The notes under the pieces: generated by a model
Told to the model about the DNA's origin: nothing
Databases searched by the model: none
Seen by the model: only the letters and a program-made list of their open reading frames with translations
Shown: one piece after another, positions 50,111 through 59,692 of the stretch
Numbering within the stretch: the stretch's first letter is position 1
How the letters are laid out: each line of letters begins with the position of its first letter
NCBI RefSeq assembly: GCF_035294165.1
Contig: NZ_DATGLN010000134.1
Location: 1 to 64,000, forward strand
Direction: 5' to 3'
Length of the DNA stretch: 64,000 nucleotides
From: Chthonomonas sp035294165
Lineage (GTDB): Bacteria > Armatimonadota > Chthonomonadetes > Chthonomonadales > Chthonomonadaceae
Position numbers and translations under genes: made by a program

Positions 50111-50974
50111 ATGCCTTTTTCACGCCGTGCTCTATTGCAAGGCGCCCTCGGCGGGGCGGCAACCCTGGCTTTAGACGCTTCCAAAAGCGAGTCCGCCGAA
50201 AGCGTCAACTCCCCCTACGGCCCCTTCAAGATGGGCATCCAATCGTACTCGCTAAGGCACTTTAATCTCGATGAGGCCCTCGACATCACACAGCAGCTTG
50301 GCTTGCACTATTGGGAGGGCTTCATGTCGCACATCCCTCTAACCAACGATTCGCAGCAGATCGCCTCCTTTAAGCAGAAACTAGCCGCCCATAATATCCG
50401 CATGTTGGCCTATGGGGTGGTAGGCTTTAGCAATAACGAGGCGGAGGCGCGTCGCATTTTCGAGTTTGCCAAGGCCATGGACATCCCTGTTTTGTCAGCC
50501 TACCCGGCCCCGGACTCCCTGCCTTTGCTCGACAGGTTGACCCGCGAATACCGCATCGCCATAGCCATCCACAACCACGGGCCCGGTGACACCCTCTATG
50601 GCCATCCCGATCAGGTACTAAAAGCGGTAGCAGGTCGCAATCCGCTTGTAGGCGCTTGTGAGGATACCGGCCACATGATTATGGCTAAAGAAGATCCGGT
50701 TGCTGCGGAGGTGCGCTATGGCAAACGCCTGCTGGATGTGCATCTCAAGGCTGCAAAAGTATCGCCTAACGGGGGGCGCGAGTTTGCCGATATCGGAGAC
50801 CCAGACAGCTTGCTCGACACCATCGGCTTTCTCGATATCCTGCTACGGCTTCGCTATAATCGGCTTGTGGCGCTCGAATATGAGCTCCATGAGAGCGACC
50901 CGGTGCCCTCCATACAGAGCTGCTTAGAGTTGGTACGCCATGCTTGGGCGCTTTTGCAGACCGTGGTGGCCTAA
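50111..50974 (+). CDS. Tat-exported sugar phosphate isomerase/epimerase-like protein
   Basis: A 287-residue TIM-barrel protein of the xylose isomerase-like superfamily. The N terminus MPFSRRALLQGALGGAATLAL is a twin-arginine signal, so it is probably folded with its metal in the cytoplasm and then exported. The barrel carries metal-type residues in IAIAIHNHGPGDTLYGHP, GACEDTGHMIMA, LLDVHLKAA and a C-terminal ALEYELHES. AAGGAG eight bases before the ATG and the Tat signal decide the start. Substrate unknown; many such genes occur in planctomycete and armatimonad sugar metabolism. Confidence 0.85.
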   Translation: MPFSRRALLQGALGGAATLALDASKSESAESVNSPYGPFKMGIQSYSLRHFNLDEALDITQQLGLHYWEGFMSHIPLTNDSQQIASFKQKLAAHNIRMLAYGVVGFSNNEAEARRIFEFAKAMDIPVLSAYPAPDSLPLLDRLTREYRIAIAIHNHGPGDTLYGHPDQVLKAVAGRNPLVGACEDTGHMIMAKEDPVAAEVRYGKRLLDVHLKAAKVSPNGGREFADIGDPDSLLDTIGFLDILLRLRYNRLVALEYELHESDPVPSIQSCLELVRHAWALLQTVVA

Positions 50975-50983
50975 GCGAAGAAC

Positions 50984-53900
50984 CTATCCTTCCACAATCG
51001 GCTCGGTTAGCTCCGCCGTTGGAGGCGATTCTTGGTTGGCCTGCAGGCGCAGTTGGTAACGCCGGAAGACGACGTAAAGGGTGGGGGCGAAGACGAGGGT
51101 AAAGATGGTCGAAAAGCTAAGCCCTCCGATAACCGCGATGGCCAACGGCTGCTGCATCTGAGCGCCGGCCCCAATGCCGAAGGCAAGCGGCACCAGACCA
51201 AGTAAGGCGGTGAGCGTGGTCATAAGAATAGGCCGGATACGAATAACGCCGGCCTGCGCCACCGCCTCTTCCGGCGTTAGGCCTTCTCGCTCGGCACGTT
51301 GCGCCTGGTCGAGCAGAAGAATGCCGTTTTTTACCACAATGCCCACCAACATAATGGCGCCCATGAACGAAGAGACGTTGAGGGTAGTGCCCGTAGCCCA
51401 AAGCCCAAAACTCACCCCGAAGAGTGCAAGCGGCATGATGAGTAGAAGCACGGTGGGCGATGTAAACGACCCGAATTGGAACAGCATAACGGCATAGACC
51501 AGCACCACAGCAAGCACCAACACTTCAAGAAGATTGCGGAACGACTGCTGTTGGCTTTGATATTGCCCCCCAAGTTCATAGGTAATGCCGGCCGGCAGCG
51601 GCGTACGCCGCATAAGGGCTTGTACGTCCTTCATAACGCTGCCGAGGTCTCTGCCGGAAAGACGCGCTTCAATGGAAACCATGCGCCGCTGGTTCTCGTG
51701 GGTTATCTCCACCGTGCCCACTACCCTTTTGGTAGACCCCAGTGTGGCCAGAGGGACATTGTAACCATCTGGGGTATGGATGGGCAACATCTCGATGGCG
51801 CTTTTATCGGAGCGATAGGCCTGTGGGAGGCGCACCCTTACCCCAATTTGACGTTCGCCCTGCAGTATCTGGGTGGCAACATCGCCGAACATGGCGGCAT
51901 TCACCTGATTAGCCACATCTTCGGGCGTAAGCCCCACGGCGCCGGCTTTCACCGGGTCTACCCGCACAGTAAGTTCCGGCCCCATCTCTATCACCCCGTT
52001 TTGCACGTCCACCACGCCCGGAATCTTAGCAAGCTTGTCGGCCACCGAGCGCGCAACGCCATCCAGTTGATTTTGGTCTTCCCCAAAAAGTTTTACTTCG
52101 ATGGGGGCCGGTGCTCCCGATAGATCGCCGATAAGGTCTTGTAAGACTTGCGAGAAGTCTATGTTTACTCCGGGCACTTGGCGCTCAATGCGGTCGCGCA
52201 CATCGGCGATCACCTCGTCAATGCTGCGATGGCGATGCGAGTGCAACATAACGGCAAAATCGCCGCGGTTCGGCTCGGTGATGGCAAACCCTAGCTCGGT
52301 TCCTGTGCGTCGCGAGAAGGATTTCACTTCGGGAGTTGTTTCCAAAATATGCTCGATCTGCATCAGCAAGCGGTTGGTCTCTTCCAGAGAGGTGCCCGGC
52401 GGTGTGCGGTAATCGAGTACGAAAGCGCCCTCATCTATAGAGGGCATGAAGTCGGAGCCGAGATGGGTTGCAAAAAAAATGGTGGCCACAACCAGTACAC
52501 CGGCCGCTACAGCTAACCAACGCGGATGTCTTACACAGAACTGAAGGCCTTTTTTATAGACAGCGATAAGCTTTTCAAACAACCTACCGTGCTCTGGGGT
52601 GCCGGGACGTACTTTGAGAAAGGCGGCACAAAGGCTGGGGCTTACGAAAAGCGCCAGCGCCAGGGAGACCATAAGCGCAATGGTAAGCGTTACGGCCAGT
52701 GCGGTGAAGAAGGCCCCTGCAACCCCTTGTAGTAGCACAAGGGGTAAAAACACCACGACGGTAGTAAGTGTAGATGAGATCATAGGAAGCGCGATCTCGG
52801 AGGAGGCCAGCCGGATCGAATCGAAACGAGTCGCTCCTTCGGTAAGGTGTCGAAACACGTTTTCCACAACGACAATGGCATCGTCTATCACGAGGCCGAT
52901 GCCAACGGCGAGAGCGCCCAAAGTCATTAGGTTGAGTGTGAGGCCTGAAAGGCGCATAAGGAGAAACGTGATGAGCACTGTGGCCGGAATGATAACTGCC
53001 GTAACGAGCGTAGCACGTAGATTGCCCAGAAATAGCATGAGCACAACGACGGCGAGAATGGAGCCGATGACCACCGCGTCGCGCACGCTGCCAACAGCCT
53101 CTTTAATAAGCAGCGACTGGTCATAGAACACATGAAGCTGAGTACCGGGCGGCAACGTGGGTTTTAACTGCTGAAGGGCCTGTTCTACGTCGTGCACCAC
53201 CGTCACCGTGTTGGCTCCCGGCTGGCGCACAATATTGATAAGCACCGATTCAGCTCCGTTAGCGGTTACAATAGTCGTGCGGTCTTGCACAGAGGGATAG
53301 ATGTGGGCTATCTGCCGCAGCAAAATGGGCACCCCTTGCCTTTGAGCCACCACCACGCGGCCAAGTTGGTCGGTGTCGGTGGCCTCGGCGGAGACAATGG
53401 CCTGGTACTGCTGAAACTGCCGATTGAGGAGGCCAACCGACTTGAAGATATTTGTGTTGGCAATGGCCTGCTCAACCTCCGGCAAAGAGAGATGATAGGC
53501 CATAAGGCGCTGCGGAGAGATATCTACGGCGATCTCCGGAATCCGTCCACCCTGCACCTCCACCAAGGCGACGCCCGGCACACGACTTAGGGCGGGGCGC
53601 AGCGTGTAGGTGGCGAGAGTCCAAAGCTGGGCCTGAGAGAGATTTTTGGATTGGAGCGAGAGGCCGAGGATGGGAAAAACCGTGGGGTTCATGCGCTCAA
53701 CCTCGACATCGGTTTCCGGCGGCAAAGAGGAGCGAATCTGATTGATTTGCGTGTTGACAAGTTCAAGAGCGGTGAGCATATCGGTGCCCCACGCGAAATC
53801 CACCGATATCTCTGTGTCTCCACGTTGCGTCTTGGAACGGATACGAATAACCCCTGGAACGGTCGCGATGGCCTGTTCGATGGGGCGAGTCAAGGCCACC

Positions 53901-54079
53901 TCGGTCATACGAATAGGGCGTTCCCCTGCATGGGCGATCACAACGAGGCGCGGAAAGGTGACCTCAGGCAAGATGGCAACGGGAAACGACCCCACCACAC
54001 CTACCCCGATAACGCAAAGCGCTATGGTAACGAAAAGAATGGCTTTGAGGTTCTGCGAGACAAAGCGACTAAGGTTCAC
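50984..54079 (-). CDS. RND efflux permease
   Basis: A 1031-residue inner-membrane proton-driven pump of the AcrB/MexB superfamily (HAE1-like). Twelve helices in two repeats flank two large periplasmic loops. The proton-relay pair is in VGIGLVIDDAIVVVENVF (TM4). The porter domain includes MTEVALTRPIEQAIATVPGV and the second repeat ends QAGVIRIRPILMTTLTALLGL. The GTG start overlaps the adaptor gene stop (GTGA). It forms a tripartite pump with the two upstream genes; substrates could be drugs, lipids or metals, but TM4 lacks the heavy-metal-type motif. Confidence 0.95.
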   Translation of the reverse strand: MNLSRFVSQNLKAILFVTIALCVIGVGVVGSFPVAILPEVTFPRLVVIAHAGERPIRMTEVALTRPIEQAIATVPGVIRIRSKTQRGDTEISVDFAWGTDMLTALELVNTQINQIRSSLPPETDVEVERMNPTVFPILGLSLQSKNLSQAQLWTLATYTLRPALSRVPGVALVEVQGGRIPEIAVDISPQRLMAYHLSLPEVEQAIANTNIFKSVGLLNRQFQQYQAIVSAEATDTDQLGRVVVAQRQGVPILLRQIAHIYPSVQDRTTIVTANGAESVLINIVRQPGANTVTVVHDVEQALQQLKPTLPPGTQLHVFYDQSLLIKEAVGSVRDAVVIGSILAVVVLMLFLGNLRATLVTAVIIPATVLITFLLMRLSGLTLNLMTLGALAVGIGLVIDDAIVVVENVFRHLTEGATRFDSIRLASSEIALPMISSTLTTVVVFLPLVLLQGVAGAFFTALAVTLTIALMVSLALALFVSPSLCAAFLKVRPGTPEHGRLFEKLIAVYKKGLQFCVRHPRWLAVAAGVLVVATIFFATHLGSDFMPSIDEGAFVLDYRTPPGTSLEETNRLLMQIEHILETTPEVKSFSRRTGTELGFAITEPNRGDFAVMLHSHRHRSIDEVIADVRDRIERQVPGVNIDFSQVLQDLIGDLSGAPAPIEVKLFGEDQNQLDGVARSVADKLAKIPGVVDVQNGVIEMGPELTVRVDPVKAGAVGLTPEDVANQVNAAMFGDVATQILQGERQIGVRVRLPQAYRSDKSAIEMLPIHTPDGYNVPLATLGSTKRVVGTVEITHENQRRMVSIEARLSGRDLGSVMKDVQALMRRTPLPAGITYELGGQYQSQQQSFRNLLEVLVLAVVLVYAVMLFQFGSFTSPTVLLLIMPLALFGVSFGLWATGTTLNVSSFMGAIMLVGIVVKNGILLLDQAQRAEREGLTPEEAVAQAGVIRIRPILMTTLTALLGLVPLAFGIGAGAQMQQPLAIAVIGGLSFSTIFTLVFAPTLYVVFRRYQLRLQANQESPPTAELTEPIVEG

Positions 54080-55650
54080 GAGTTATTCCCTCCCGTTTCG
54101 TTCTGCCCTTGTGAGACCACCTTCACCTTTTGCCCATCGGAAAGCTCATATTGGCCCAGCAGAATCACCTGTTCGCCCGGAGCCACCCCCTGAAGCACCT
54201 CAACGAGGTTGCCTTGTTCGGGGCCTAAACGAACATCTCGTTGATGCGCTTCCCCATCGTTGCCGACCACAAAGACCAGGGACTTGTTTTCTTGGGTAAG
54301 AACGGCCTGTTTAGGGATAACCACGGCGTGTGGGGTAACGGCAAGAATGATGTCGGCGGAGGCAAAGCCTCCCACCCGTAAAAGCCCTCTCGGATTGGCT
54401 ACGGCGATCTGCACCTCTTGAAGGTTGGTTTGTGGATTTACTTGTCCAACGCTGAGCACTCGACCGGCAAGCGGCTTGCCAGGAAGCATGTCGGAGAAGA
54501 CCTCTGCCTCCATGCCCTTACGCACACGCGCTCCATCTTCTGCCGGCAGTTGGGCCACCAAAATAAGGCGATTGGGGTCGGTTATCTCCAGTACGGGTGT
54601 GTTGGGGTCGGCCATATCGCCGGGGTTGAGGTTTCGAGCGGTTACCACCCCACTAAGCGGCGCACGAAGCACTGCATAGTCCGCCGTGGCCTCAGCGGCT
54701 AGCAGGTCGGCCTGTTTCTGTTCCACCGTTCGCTGCATGGCGATGGCCTCCTGTTTCTTCGCCAGCACCTGAAGAGCGCCTTGTTGGGCTTGACGAAGGG
54801 CGGTTTTTGCCTCTTGCACTTTGGCATCTCCATCGGCTTGGGCGCGTTGCAAAGCCTGCTGAGCCTGCTGAACGCGCAGCCGCGCAGCTTGGATGTCCTC
54901 CGGTCGTGCCCCTGCGCGGATAAGACTATCTTGTTGCTGGGCGCTCGCTAGGTTGGCCTCGGCCACTTGCAGCGCGGTTTGCGCATCGTCGAGGTCGCGC
55001 TTGGAGTCGATACCGTGCTCATAGAGGAAACGTACCCGCTCCAGCTCTGCAGCGTCCCGATCGCGCGTGGCTTTTGCCTGAACAACGGCCTGATCGGCTT
55101 GGGCGATCTCTTGAGGGCGGGCGCCGGCCAGTAGCTTCTTCAGTTCGGTTTGGGCTGTTTCTAGGTCAATCTTTGCCTGTTGCACCGCATTATCCCTATC
55201 GAGTTTGGCGGATTTAAGGGCGAGTTGCGCAAGCTGTACGGCATTGGCCTGATCGGCTTCTGCTGCTTTCAGGGCCAAATCGGCCTGTTGTGCCTGAGCC
55301 TGTGCCGCGCGCAGTGCTGCAGCCGCGCTGAGAGATTGAGCCTGTTGGGGCCGCTCATCTACGATAGCGACGACCTCGCCAGCTTGCACCGAGTCGCCTT
55401 CGCGAACGAATACAGCTCGTAGCCTTCCGGCAAGGGGAGAAGCTATTTTCGCATCGGCACCAGGGGCCGGCTCTAGCCGTCCGTGCGCGTGAACGATAGA
55501 GGCCATAGGATGGATAGTCGCCACAGTCGTCTGAACGGCCACGGCCTCAAGTGGTGGGTTTGAGTCGCTCTCATCCGTACTGTTGTGCGAGCAGCCGGCC
55601 AAGCCCATGAGGAGAGCGATGCCTAAAAAAGCAATATGGTGGGTCTTCAT
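54076..55650 (-). CDS. RND periplasmic adaptor lipoprotein
   Basis: A 524-residue membrane-fusion protein linking the pump to the outer-membrane channel. A lipoprotein signal ends with lipobox LAGC (about residues 17-20). The lipoyl halves are ASPLAGRLRAVFVREGDSV and VLRAPLSGVVTARNLNPGD. Between them is an unusually long Ala/Gln-rich helical hairpin (about residues 100-320). The beta-barrel part follows (AQLPAEDGARVRKGMEAEV). Longer than the usual 380-420 residues because of that hairpin. It overlaps both neighbours by four bases. Confidence 0.92.
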   Translation of the reverse strand: MKTHHIAFLGIALLMGLAGCSHNSTDESDSNPPLEAVAVQTTVATIHPMASIVHAHGRLEPAPGADAKIASPLAGRLRAVFVREGDSVQAGEVVAIVDERPQQAQSLSAAAALRAAQAQAQQADLALKAAEADQANAVQLAQLALKSAKLDRDNAVQQAKIDLETAQTELKKLLAGARPQEIAQADQAVVQAKATRDRDAAELERVRFLYEHGIDSKRDLDDAQTALQVAEANLASAQQQDSLIRAGARPEDIQAARLRVQQAQQALQRAQADGDAKVQEAKTALRQAQQGALQVLAKKQEAIAMQRTVEQKQADLLAAEATADYAVLRAPLSGVVTARNLNPGDMADPNTPVLEITDPNRLILVAQLPAEDGARVRKGMEAEVFSDMLPGKPLAGRVLSVGQVNPQTNLQEVQIAVANPRGLLRVGGFASADIILAVTPHAVVIPKQAVLTQENKSLVFVVGNDGEAHQRDVRLGPEQGNLVEVLQGVAPGEQVILLGQYELSDGQKVKVVSQGQNETGGNNS

Positions 55651-56888
55651 CTGAGATCGCCTCCTACAGCATGTTGTAAAGCTGCAACGGCCAAATTGCA
55701 GTCGGCCAAAGCGTGTGCGAAGTTCTCTTCTTCTGTAAGATATGTTTGCTGTGCATCTAACAGTTCGAGGTAAGAGACGGCTCGGTTAGCATATCCCGTA
55801 CGTTCCATATTTAAAAGCTCCTGCGCCCGTTGTAGACGGCCCGTTTGAAACGAGGCCAACACCGTAAAGGCCTCTTGGAGATTTCGATAGGCAGTTTCGA
55901 CTTCGAGGCGTACGCTGCGCTCCTCATCGGCCAGCAGCGCCTCTTGTTCATTATAGGCCGCTAAAGCGCTCTGACGGTCAGCTCGGTTTTTGCCCCAATC
56001 CACTAACGGGAAGGTGACCCCCACGCGCACCGAGTCGCCTTCTGGGTCGGGGCCGCCAAGAGGGTTATGTCGAAACTCCACGAAGAGATCGGGCTGAGTT
56101 GCTATGCGCGCCCCATGCAGTGCGGCAAGTCGGGCCTGCAGGAGCGCCTGGGCCGAACGAATCTCCGGTCGGTTCTGCAATGCCCTTGTTTCCAAATCCG
56201 CCAGGCGCGCCTGAATGGGGGCTGGCGCTACCAGTTTATCGGTCAACAGCAGGGGGGTGTTGGCCGGCAGGCCGATCACATTGGCCAGAGCCGCGTAGGC
56301 GTTCGCCCTTTCGGTTTGCGCCACGGAGAGCGTTTGTTGAGCACTTGCCAGGGCAATTTGGCTCCGGATCACGTTGCTATGGGCCACATCACCGGCCTGA
56401 AACTGGGTTTGTGCTGTTTTGAGGAACTCCTGCGCCAAGTGAAGCCCTTCGGTGGCGATATTGTTGTCGGCATCGGCACGGAGCGCCTGATAGTAGGCTG
56501 TTGTAACGTTGTAGATGATGTCTCGGCGAACGGCTGCCTGGTCGGCAAGCGCCGCCTCCAACTCGCCGCGTGCAGCATGGATCGCCTGGCGTTGTTTATC
56601 GCCCAACGGAATCGTCTGTGTCAGCAGCACGTCTTCATCTAGCCCTCCGGTATTCCTTCCTTCGTGATGCACAAGGCTCAACACGGGGTCGTCAACGGAG
56701 GAAGCGCCGGAGAGGATGGCACGAGCTTTCGCCACACGCGCCGCTGCGGCCAATGCCTGGGGATTGTGTGTCAGCGCCTGCTGAATGGCCTCTTGCAGAG
56801 AGAGACGCATAGGCTCTTGCGCCCGGCTAAGGCAGGGCAGCAAACACCACCCCAAAAGAACGATGGCTGTTCGTAGATAAACTCGCAA
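55647..56888 (-). CDS. TolC-family outer-membrane channel protein
   Basis: A 413-residue outer-membrane efflux protein. A signal peptide ending at SRAQEP (about residue 24) is followed by LSLQEAIQQALTHNPQALAAAARV and, in the second repeat, LADLETRALQNRPEIRSAQALLQARLAAL, both typical of OEP repeats, and FPLVDWGKNRADRQSAL. The start is TTG at 56888, supported by GAGGAGGG upstream. It is the first gene of the three-gene efflux operon, so the promoter should lie in 56889-57050. Confidence 0.92.
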   Translation of the reverse strand: MRVYLRTAIVLLGWCLLPCLSRAQEPMRLSLQEAIQQALTHNPQALAAAARVAKARAILSGASSVDDPVLSLVHHEGRNTGGLDEDVLLTQTIPLGDKQRQAIHAARGELEAALADQAAVRRDIIYNVTTAYYQALRADADNNIATEGLHLAQEFLKTAQTQFQAGDVAHSNVIRSQIALASAQQTLSVAQTERANAYAALANVIGLPANTPLLLTDKLVAPAPIQARLADLETRALQNRPEIRSAQALLQARLAALHGARIATQPDLFVEFRHNPLGGPDPEGDSVRVGVTFPLVDWGKNRADRQSALAAYNEQEALLADEERSVRLEVETAYRNLQEAFTVLASFQTGRLQRAQELLNMERTGYANRAVSYLELLDAQQTYLTEEENFAHALADCNLAVAALQHAVGGDLR

Positions 56889-57061
56889 GAAACCCTCCTC
56901 AAGGATGGTTAGTGCGTGATGTTGAAGCTTCTCATCGCTTCGGATGACAACAGTATTGCACGCCTACCCTTAAAGAGTCCTAAAAAGCAACTTAGAGTTT
57001 TCTAAGAAATGGCGTGAAAAAGGAAGCTCGCCTGGCTTGCAACGTGCACAGCGGGTTAGGG

Positions 57062-57067
57062 TATAAT
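57062..57067 (+). promoter_or_regulatory. -10 box of pseudopilin at 57134
   Basis: A perfect TATAAT, 67 bases before the start codon. TTGCAA lies 19 bases upstream as a possible -35. Confidence 0.6.
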
Positions 57068-57133
57068 GCGTCTCCGCATGTTCGGGCGTTGCGCTCGGCA
57101 ACCCGTTCATAACCATCTTAAAGGAGGTAACCT

Positions 57134-57859
57134 TTGAAACGAGCCTTTACCCTTATCGAATTACTCGTCGTTATTACTATTATCGCCATCCTTGCTGCTA
57201 TTCTGTTCCCGGTTTTCGCCCAGGCTCGCGAGATGGCTCGTAAAACCACCTGCGCTTCCAATCAACGGCAGATCGCCCTAGCTTTTAAGCTCTACACTCA
57301 GGACTACGATGAGGGGTATCCAAACACGAACGATCCCTATCTTTTCGCGGGGCGCCACTGGCGCTGGCCTATTATGCCCTACCTAGGCATTGGCCAGAAG
57401 CAACAGAGCGGCAGCTTCAATGCCGCCAACGGGTCGCCGTCTATCTTATTATGCCCTTCCGACACGCGCTCGCTAAAGCAATTTAACGGAACCTCTTACG
57501 ACTATTCCGCCAGCTTCTACCACACGCCCGATCAGATTAACCAGATGCACTTCAGCGATCTGCTCAACAACCCTTCTTGGCTGACGTGTGTGACGCAAAC
57601 GGAGGCGGCGGTGGTCTCTCCGGCTCAGAAGGTTTTGATTACAGAGTGGTACAACAGCCACGATCATACCGGTGCGCCTGTAGGGCTGTGGGGAAGTTAT
57701 CCCTTTCCCGGCTCAGATCGTTGGGATGGCGGCCGCATCTTTGCTATGGCCGATGGACATGTAAAGTTTTTGAAATCGCGCCAGATTCACCCATCTGCCG
57801 ATGATTGCCCCGACATCAACCTCACACATGATGGCGTTGCCGGCAAGGATGTAGACTAG
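57134..57859 (+). CDS. DUF1559 prepilin-like protein
   Basis: A 241-residue prepilin-like protein with a minimal leader (LKRA) before FTLIELLVVITIIAILAAI and FPVFAQAREMARKTTCASN. YTQDYDEGYPNTND and the C-terminal IFAMADGHVKFLKS complete the DUF1559 pattern. The start codon is TTG, chosen because a full AAGGAGGT stands six bases upstream and the pilin motif follows at once. It is the most diverged of the four copies in the window. It is monocistronic with its own promoter. Confidence 0.92.
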   Translation: MKRAFTLIELLVVITIIAILAAILFPVFAQAREMARKTTCASNQRQIALAFKLYTQDYDEGYPNTNDPYLFAGRHWRWPIMPYLGIGQKQQSGSFNAANGSPSILLCPSDTRSLKQFNGTSYDYSASFYHTPDQINQMHFSDLLNNPSWLTCVTQTEAAVVSPAQKVLITEWYNSHDHTGAPVGLWGSYPFPGSDRWDGGRIFAMADGHVKFLKSRQIHPSADDCPDINLTHDGVAGKDVD

Positions 57860-57942
57860 CGTTGGATAGTTATTCAATCTCAACAGAGAAATGACAACTA
57901 TAGCTAACGGAGTTGGCTAACGCGATTGTGAATGGCGAGATT

Positions 57943-57972
57943 TTGACAGGGTGTTCCCAAAGGTGGTACACT
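57943..57972 (+). promoter_or_regulatory. promoter before basic disordered protein gene
   Basis: TTGACA (57943-57948), 18 bases, TACACT (57967-57972), 91 bases before the GTG start at 58063. Confidence 0.7.
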
Positions 57973-58062
57973 TTCAAGCCGGTTTCAATGGCAGTTTGTT
58001 TCCATTCTGCCTCTGCTATTATTGCCCTCTATTGGGCTAACACCAGCGTTTAGGAGGAAAAA

Positions 58063-58494
58063 GTGCGTATTCGAGCAAAAGAGATTCGCCGCATGCGCAA
58101 GCGCCAGGAGGAGCGCATAAAGGCGCGCATAAAGGCGGCGAAAGCGGCGGGCAGCAAGGCCTCTGCACGAACATCGGGACGAACCGCTGCTGCTGCCCCC
58201 ACCACAACGGCACGGCCAAGACCGCGACCGGCGGCCCCAGAGCGACGCGAGCGTGAGCGGCCTAAGGCCCCCGAGGCGGCCGTGGCAACACCTGCTCCCG
58301 TAACCACAGAGGTTACGGCGGAAAAAGCTTCCACCACTCGGGCTCCACGACCACGGAAAAAGGCATCGGAAAAGCCTAAGGAGGTGGCTTCGGCTGCCCA
58401 AGAGCCACAGGGGAGTGCAGCAGAGACTCCTGCAACCTCGGAAGAGACCCAGACATCCCAACCGCCTCAGGAGGAGACCAAGGGAGAAGGGTAA
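58063..58494 (+). CDS. basic, disordered Ala/Pro/Lys-rich protein
   Basis: A 143-residue low-complexity protein. The first third is a strongly basic helix (RIRAKEIRRMRKRQEERIK), the middle has Ala/Pro/Arg repeats and the last third becomes acidic (SEETQTSQPPQEETKGEG). There is no signal peptide, membrane segment or known domain. AGGAGG before the GTG start and the promoter at 57943 support real expression. The composition recalls ribosome- or nucleic-acid-binding tails, but function is unknown. The Nif3-like gene follows after 33 bases. Confidence 0.7.
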   Translation: MRIRAKEIRRMRKRQEERIKARIKAAKAAGSKASARTSGRTAAAAPTTTARPRPRPAAPERRERERPKAPEAAVATPAPVTTEVTAEKASTTRAPRPRKKASEKPKEVASAAQEPQGSAAETPATSEETQTSQPPQEETKGEG

Positions 58495-58527
58495 GGGTAT
58501 CTTCGTAGGCTCCTATTCAAAAGAACG

Positions 58528-59670
58528 ATGACTCGACCCGCACGCCGTAGCGTTGTCGCTCCCTCCATACAGGAGATCGTCTCGTTTTTGGGAAGCCTAT
58601 GCCCCTTGCTTGCTCCTACTGCTCCCCCTGCAAGCGCCAACCCGAACCTACACGTAGGGTCACCTACAGACCTTGTGGAGCAGATATATGTGGTGCCTCA
58701 GCTATCTTGTTCTCTATTAACGGCGCTTCCTTCACACAAAAGGGCGCTACTTATCTCAGCCGCACCGCTCTTTGATACGCCTCCCATTGCGTTCGACTGG
58801 AAGACGCCGGCTCATCGCCTGCTGTCACAGTTGCTTGAAAAGCAGATCGCCCTCTACGTGTTACCGCTAAGCTATGCCGCCGCTCCAGAAGGCTACGATG
58901 CGTGTTTGGCAGAGGCGATCGGGTTTCATGAGGCGCTTCCTCTGTGTGTGACCGGTGCAGAACAGCAGTTCAAATTGGTAGTTTTTGTGCCGCCACAAGC
59001 CACACCTGATGTACACCGAGCGGCGGCCGAGGCCGGCGCCGGAACCATCGGAGAGTACACTTACTGCTCTTTCCAAGCGCTTGGCAAGGGCACCTTTCTC
59101 CCTTCGGAGCGGGCAAATCCGGCCATTGGTAAAAGGGGACAGCTCGAAGAGGTCGAAGAGATGCGTTTGGAGATGATTGTACCAAGGCATGCGCTATTGG
59201 CGGTCATTGAGGCCGTTAAAGAGGCGCATCCCTATGAAGAGGTTGCTTACGATGTCTACCCACTGCACAATGTTGGAGCACCCTACGGACGGGGACGCAA
59301 GGTGCGCCTAGAAAAACCGATGGCATTTGATGACCTGCTTTCCACCCTCGAACAGGCTTTGGATTTAGGGCCTGCTTGCCGCTTAAGATATACTCCTCCC
59401 GACCCTCAAATAGCGAATGCTGGGGTAACTCATTTGGCTGTTGGAATAGGAACCGGCTCGTGCAATGATCTGCTAGGCGCTGCTCACGAGCAGAAGATAG
59501 AGGTTATTATCGTCGGTGGAACTTCGCCGAGCGACTGGATAGGGGTACCACCCCCTGTGCTTGTGGACATCGGGTTTCTGCCCTCCGTGGCGCCTGGGCT
59601 GAGGCGGTTGAGCGATAAACTGCGGCAGGTTTTTGGTGGCAGAGGCGTAAAAATAGAGTACGCTTTCTGA
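58528..59670 (+). CDS. Nif3/YqfO-like protein lacking the metal site
   Basis: A 380-residue protein with the three-part YqfO layout: N-terminal Nif3 half, a PII-like insert (about 148-247, FKLVVFVPPQATPDVHRAAAEAG ... HPYEEVAYDVYPL) and C-terminal Nif3 half (GIGTGSCNDLLGAAHEQ). In the family the dinuclear metal is held by SHHPL, a later Asp, and a C-terminal GHxxTE. Here these read SAAPL (residues 77-81), PLSYAAAPEGYD and DIGFLPSV, so all expected ligands are gone. It may be a structural or regulatory paralogue. The fold call is firm from motif order; function is unknown. Confidence 0.78.
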   Translation: MTRPARRSVVAPSIQEIVSFLGSLCPLLAPTAPPASANPNLHVGSPTDLVEQIYVVPQLSCSLLTALPSHKRALLISAAPLFDTPPIAFDWKTPAHRLLSQLLEKQIALYVLPLSYAAAPEGYDACLAEAIGFHEALPLCVTGAEQQFKLVVFVPPQATPDVHRAAAEAGAGTIGEYTYCSFQALGKGTFLPSERANPAIGKRGQLEEVEEMRLEMIVPRHALLAVIEAVKEAHPYEEVAYDVYPLHNVGAPYGRGRKVRLEKPMAFDDLLSTLEQALDLGPACRLRYTPPDPQIANAGVTHLAVGIGTGSCNDLLGAAHEQKIEVIIVGGTSPSDWIGVPPPVLVDIGFLPSVAPGLRRLSDKLRQVFGGRGVKIEYAF

Positions 59671-59692
59671 AAAAGCGAAAGGGGTTCGCCTT

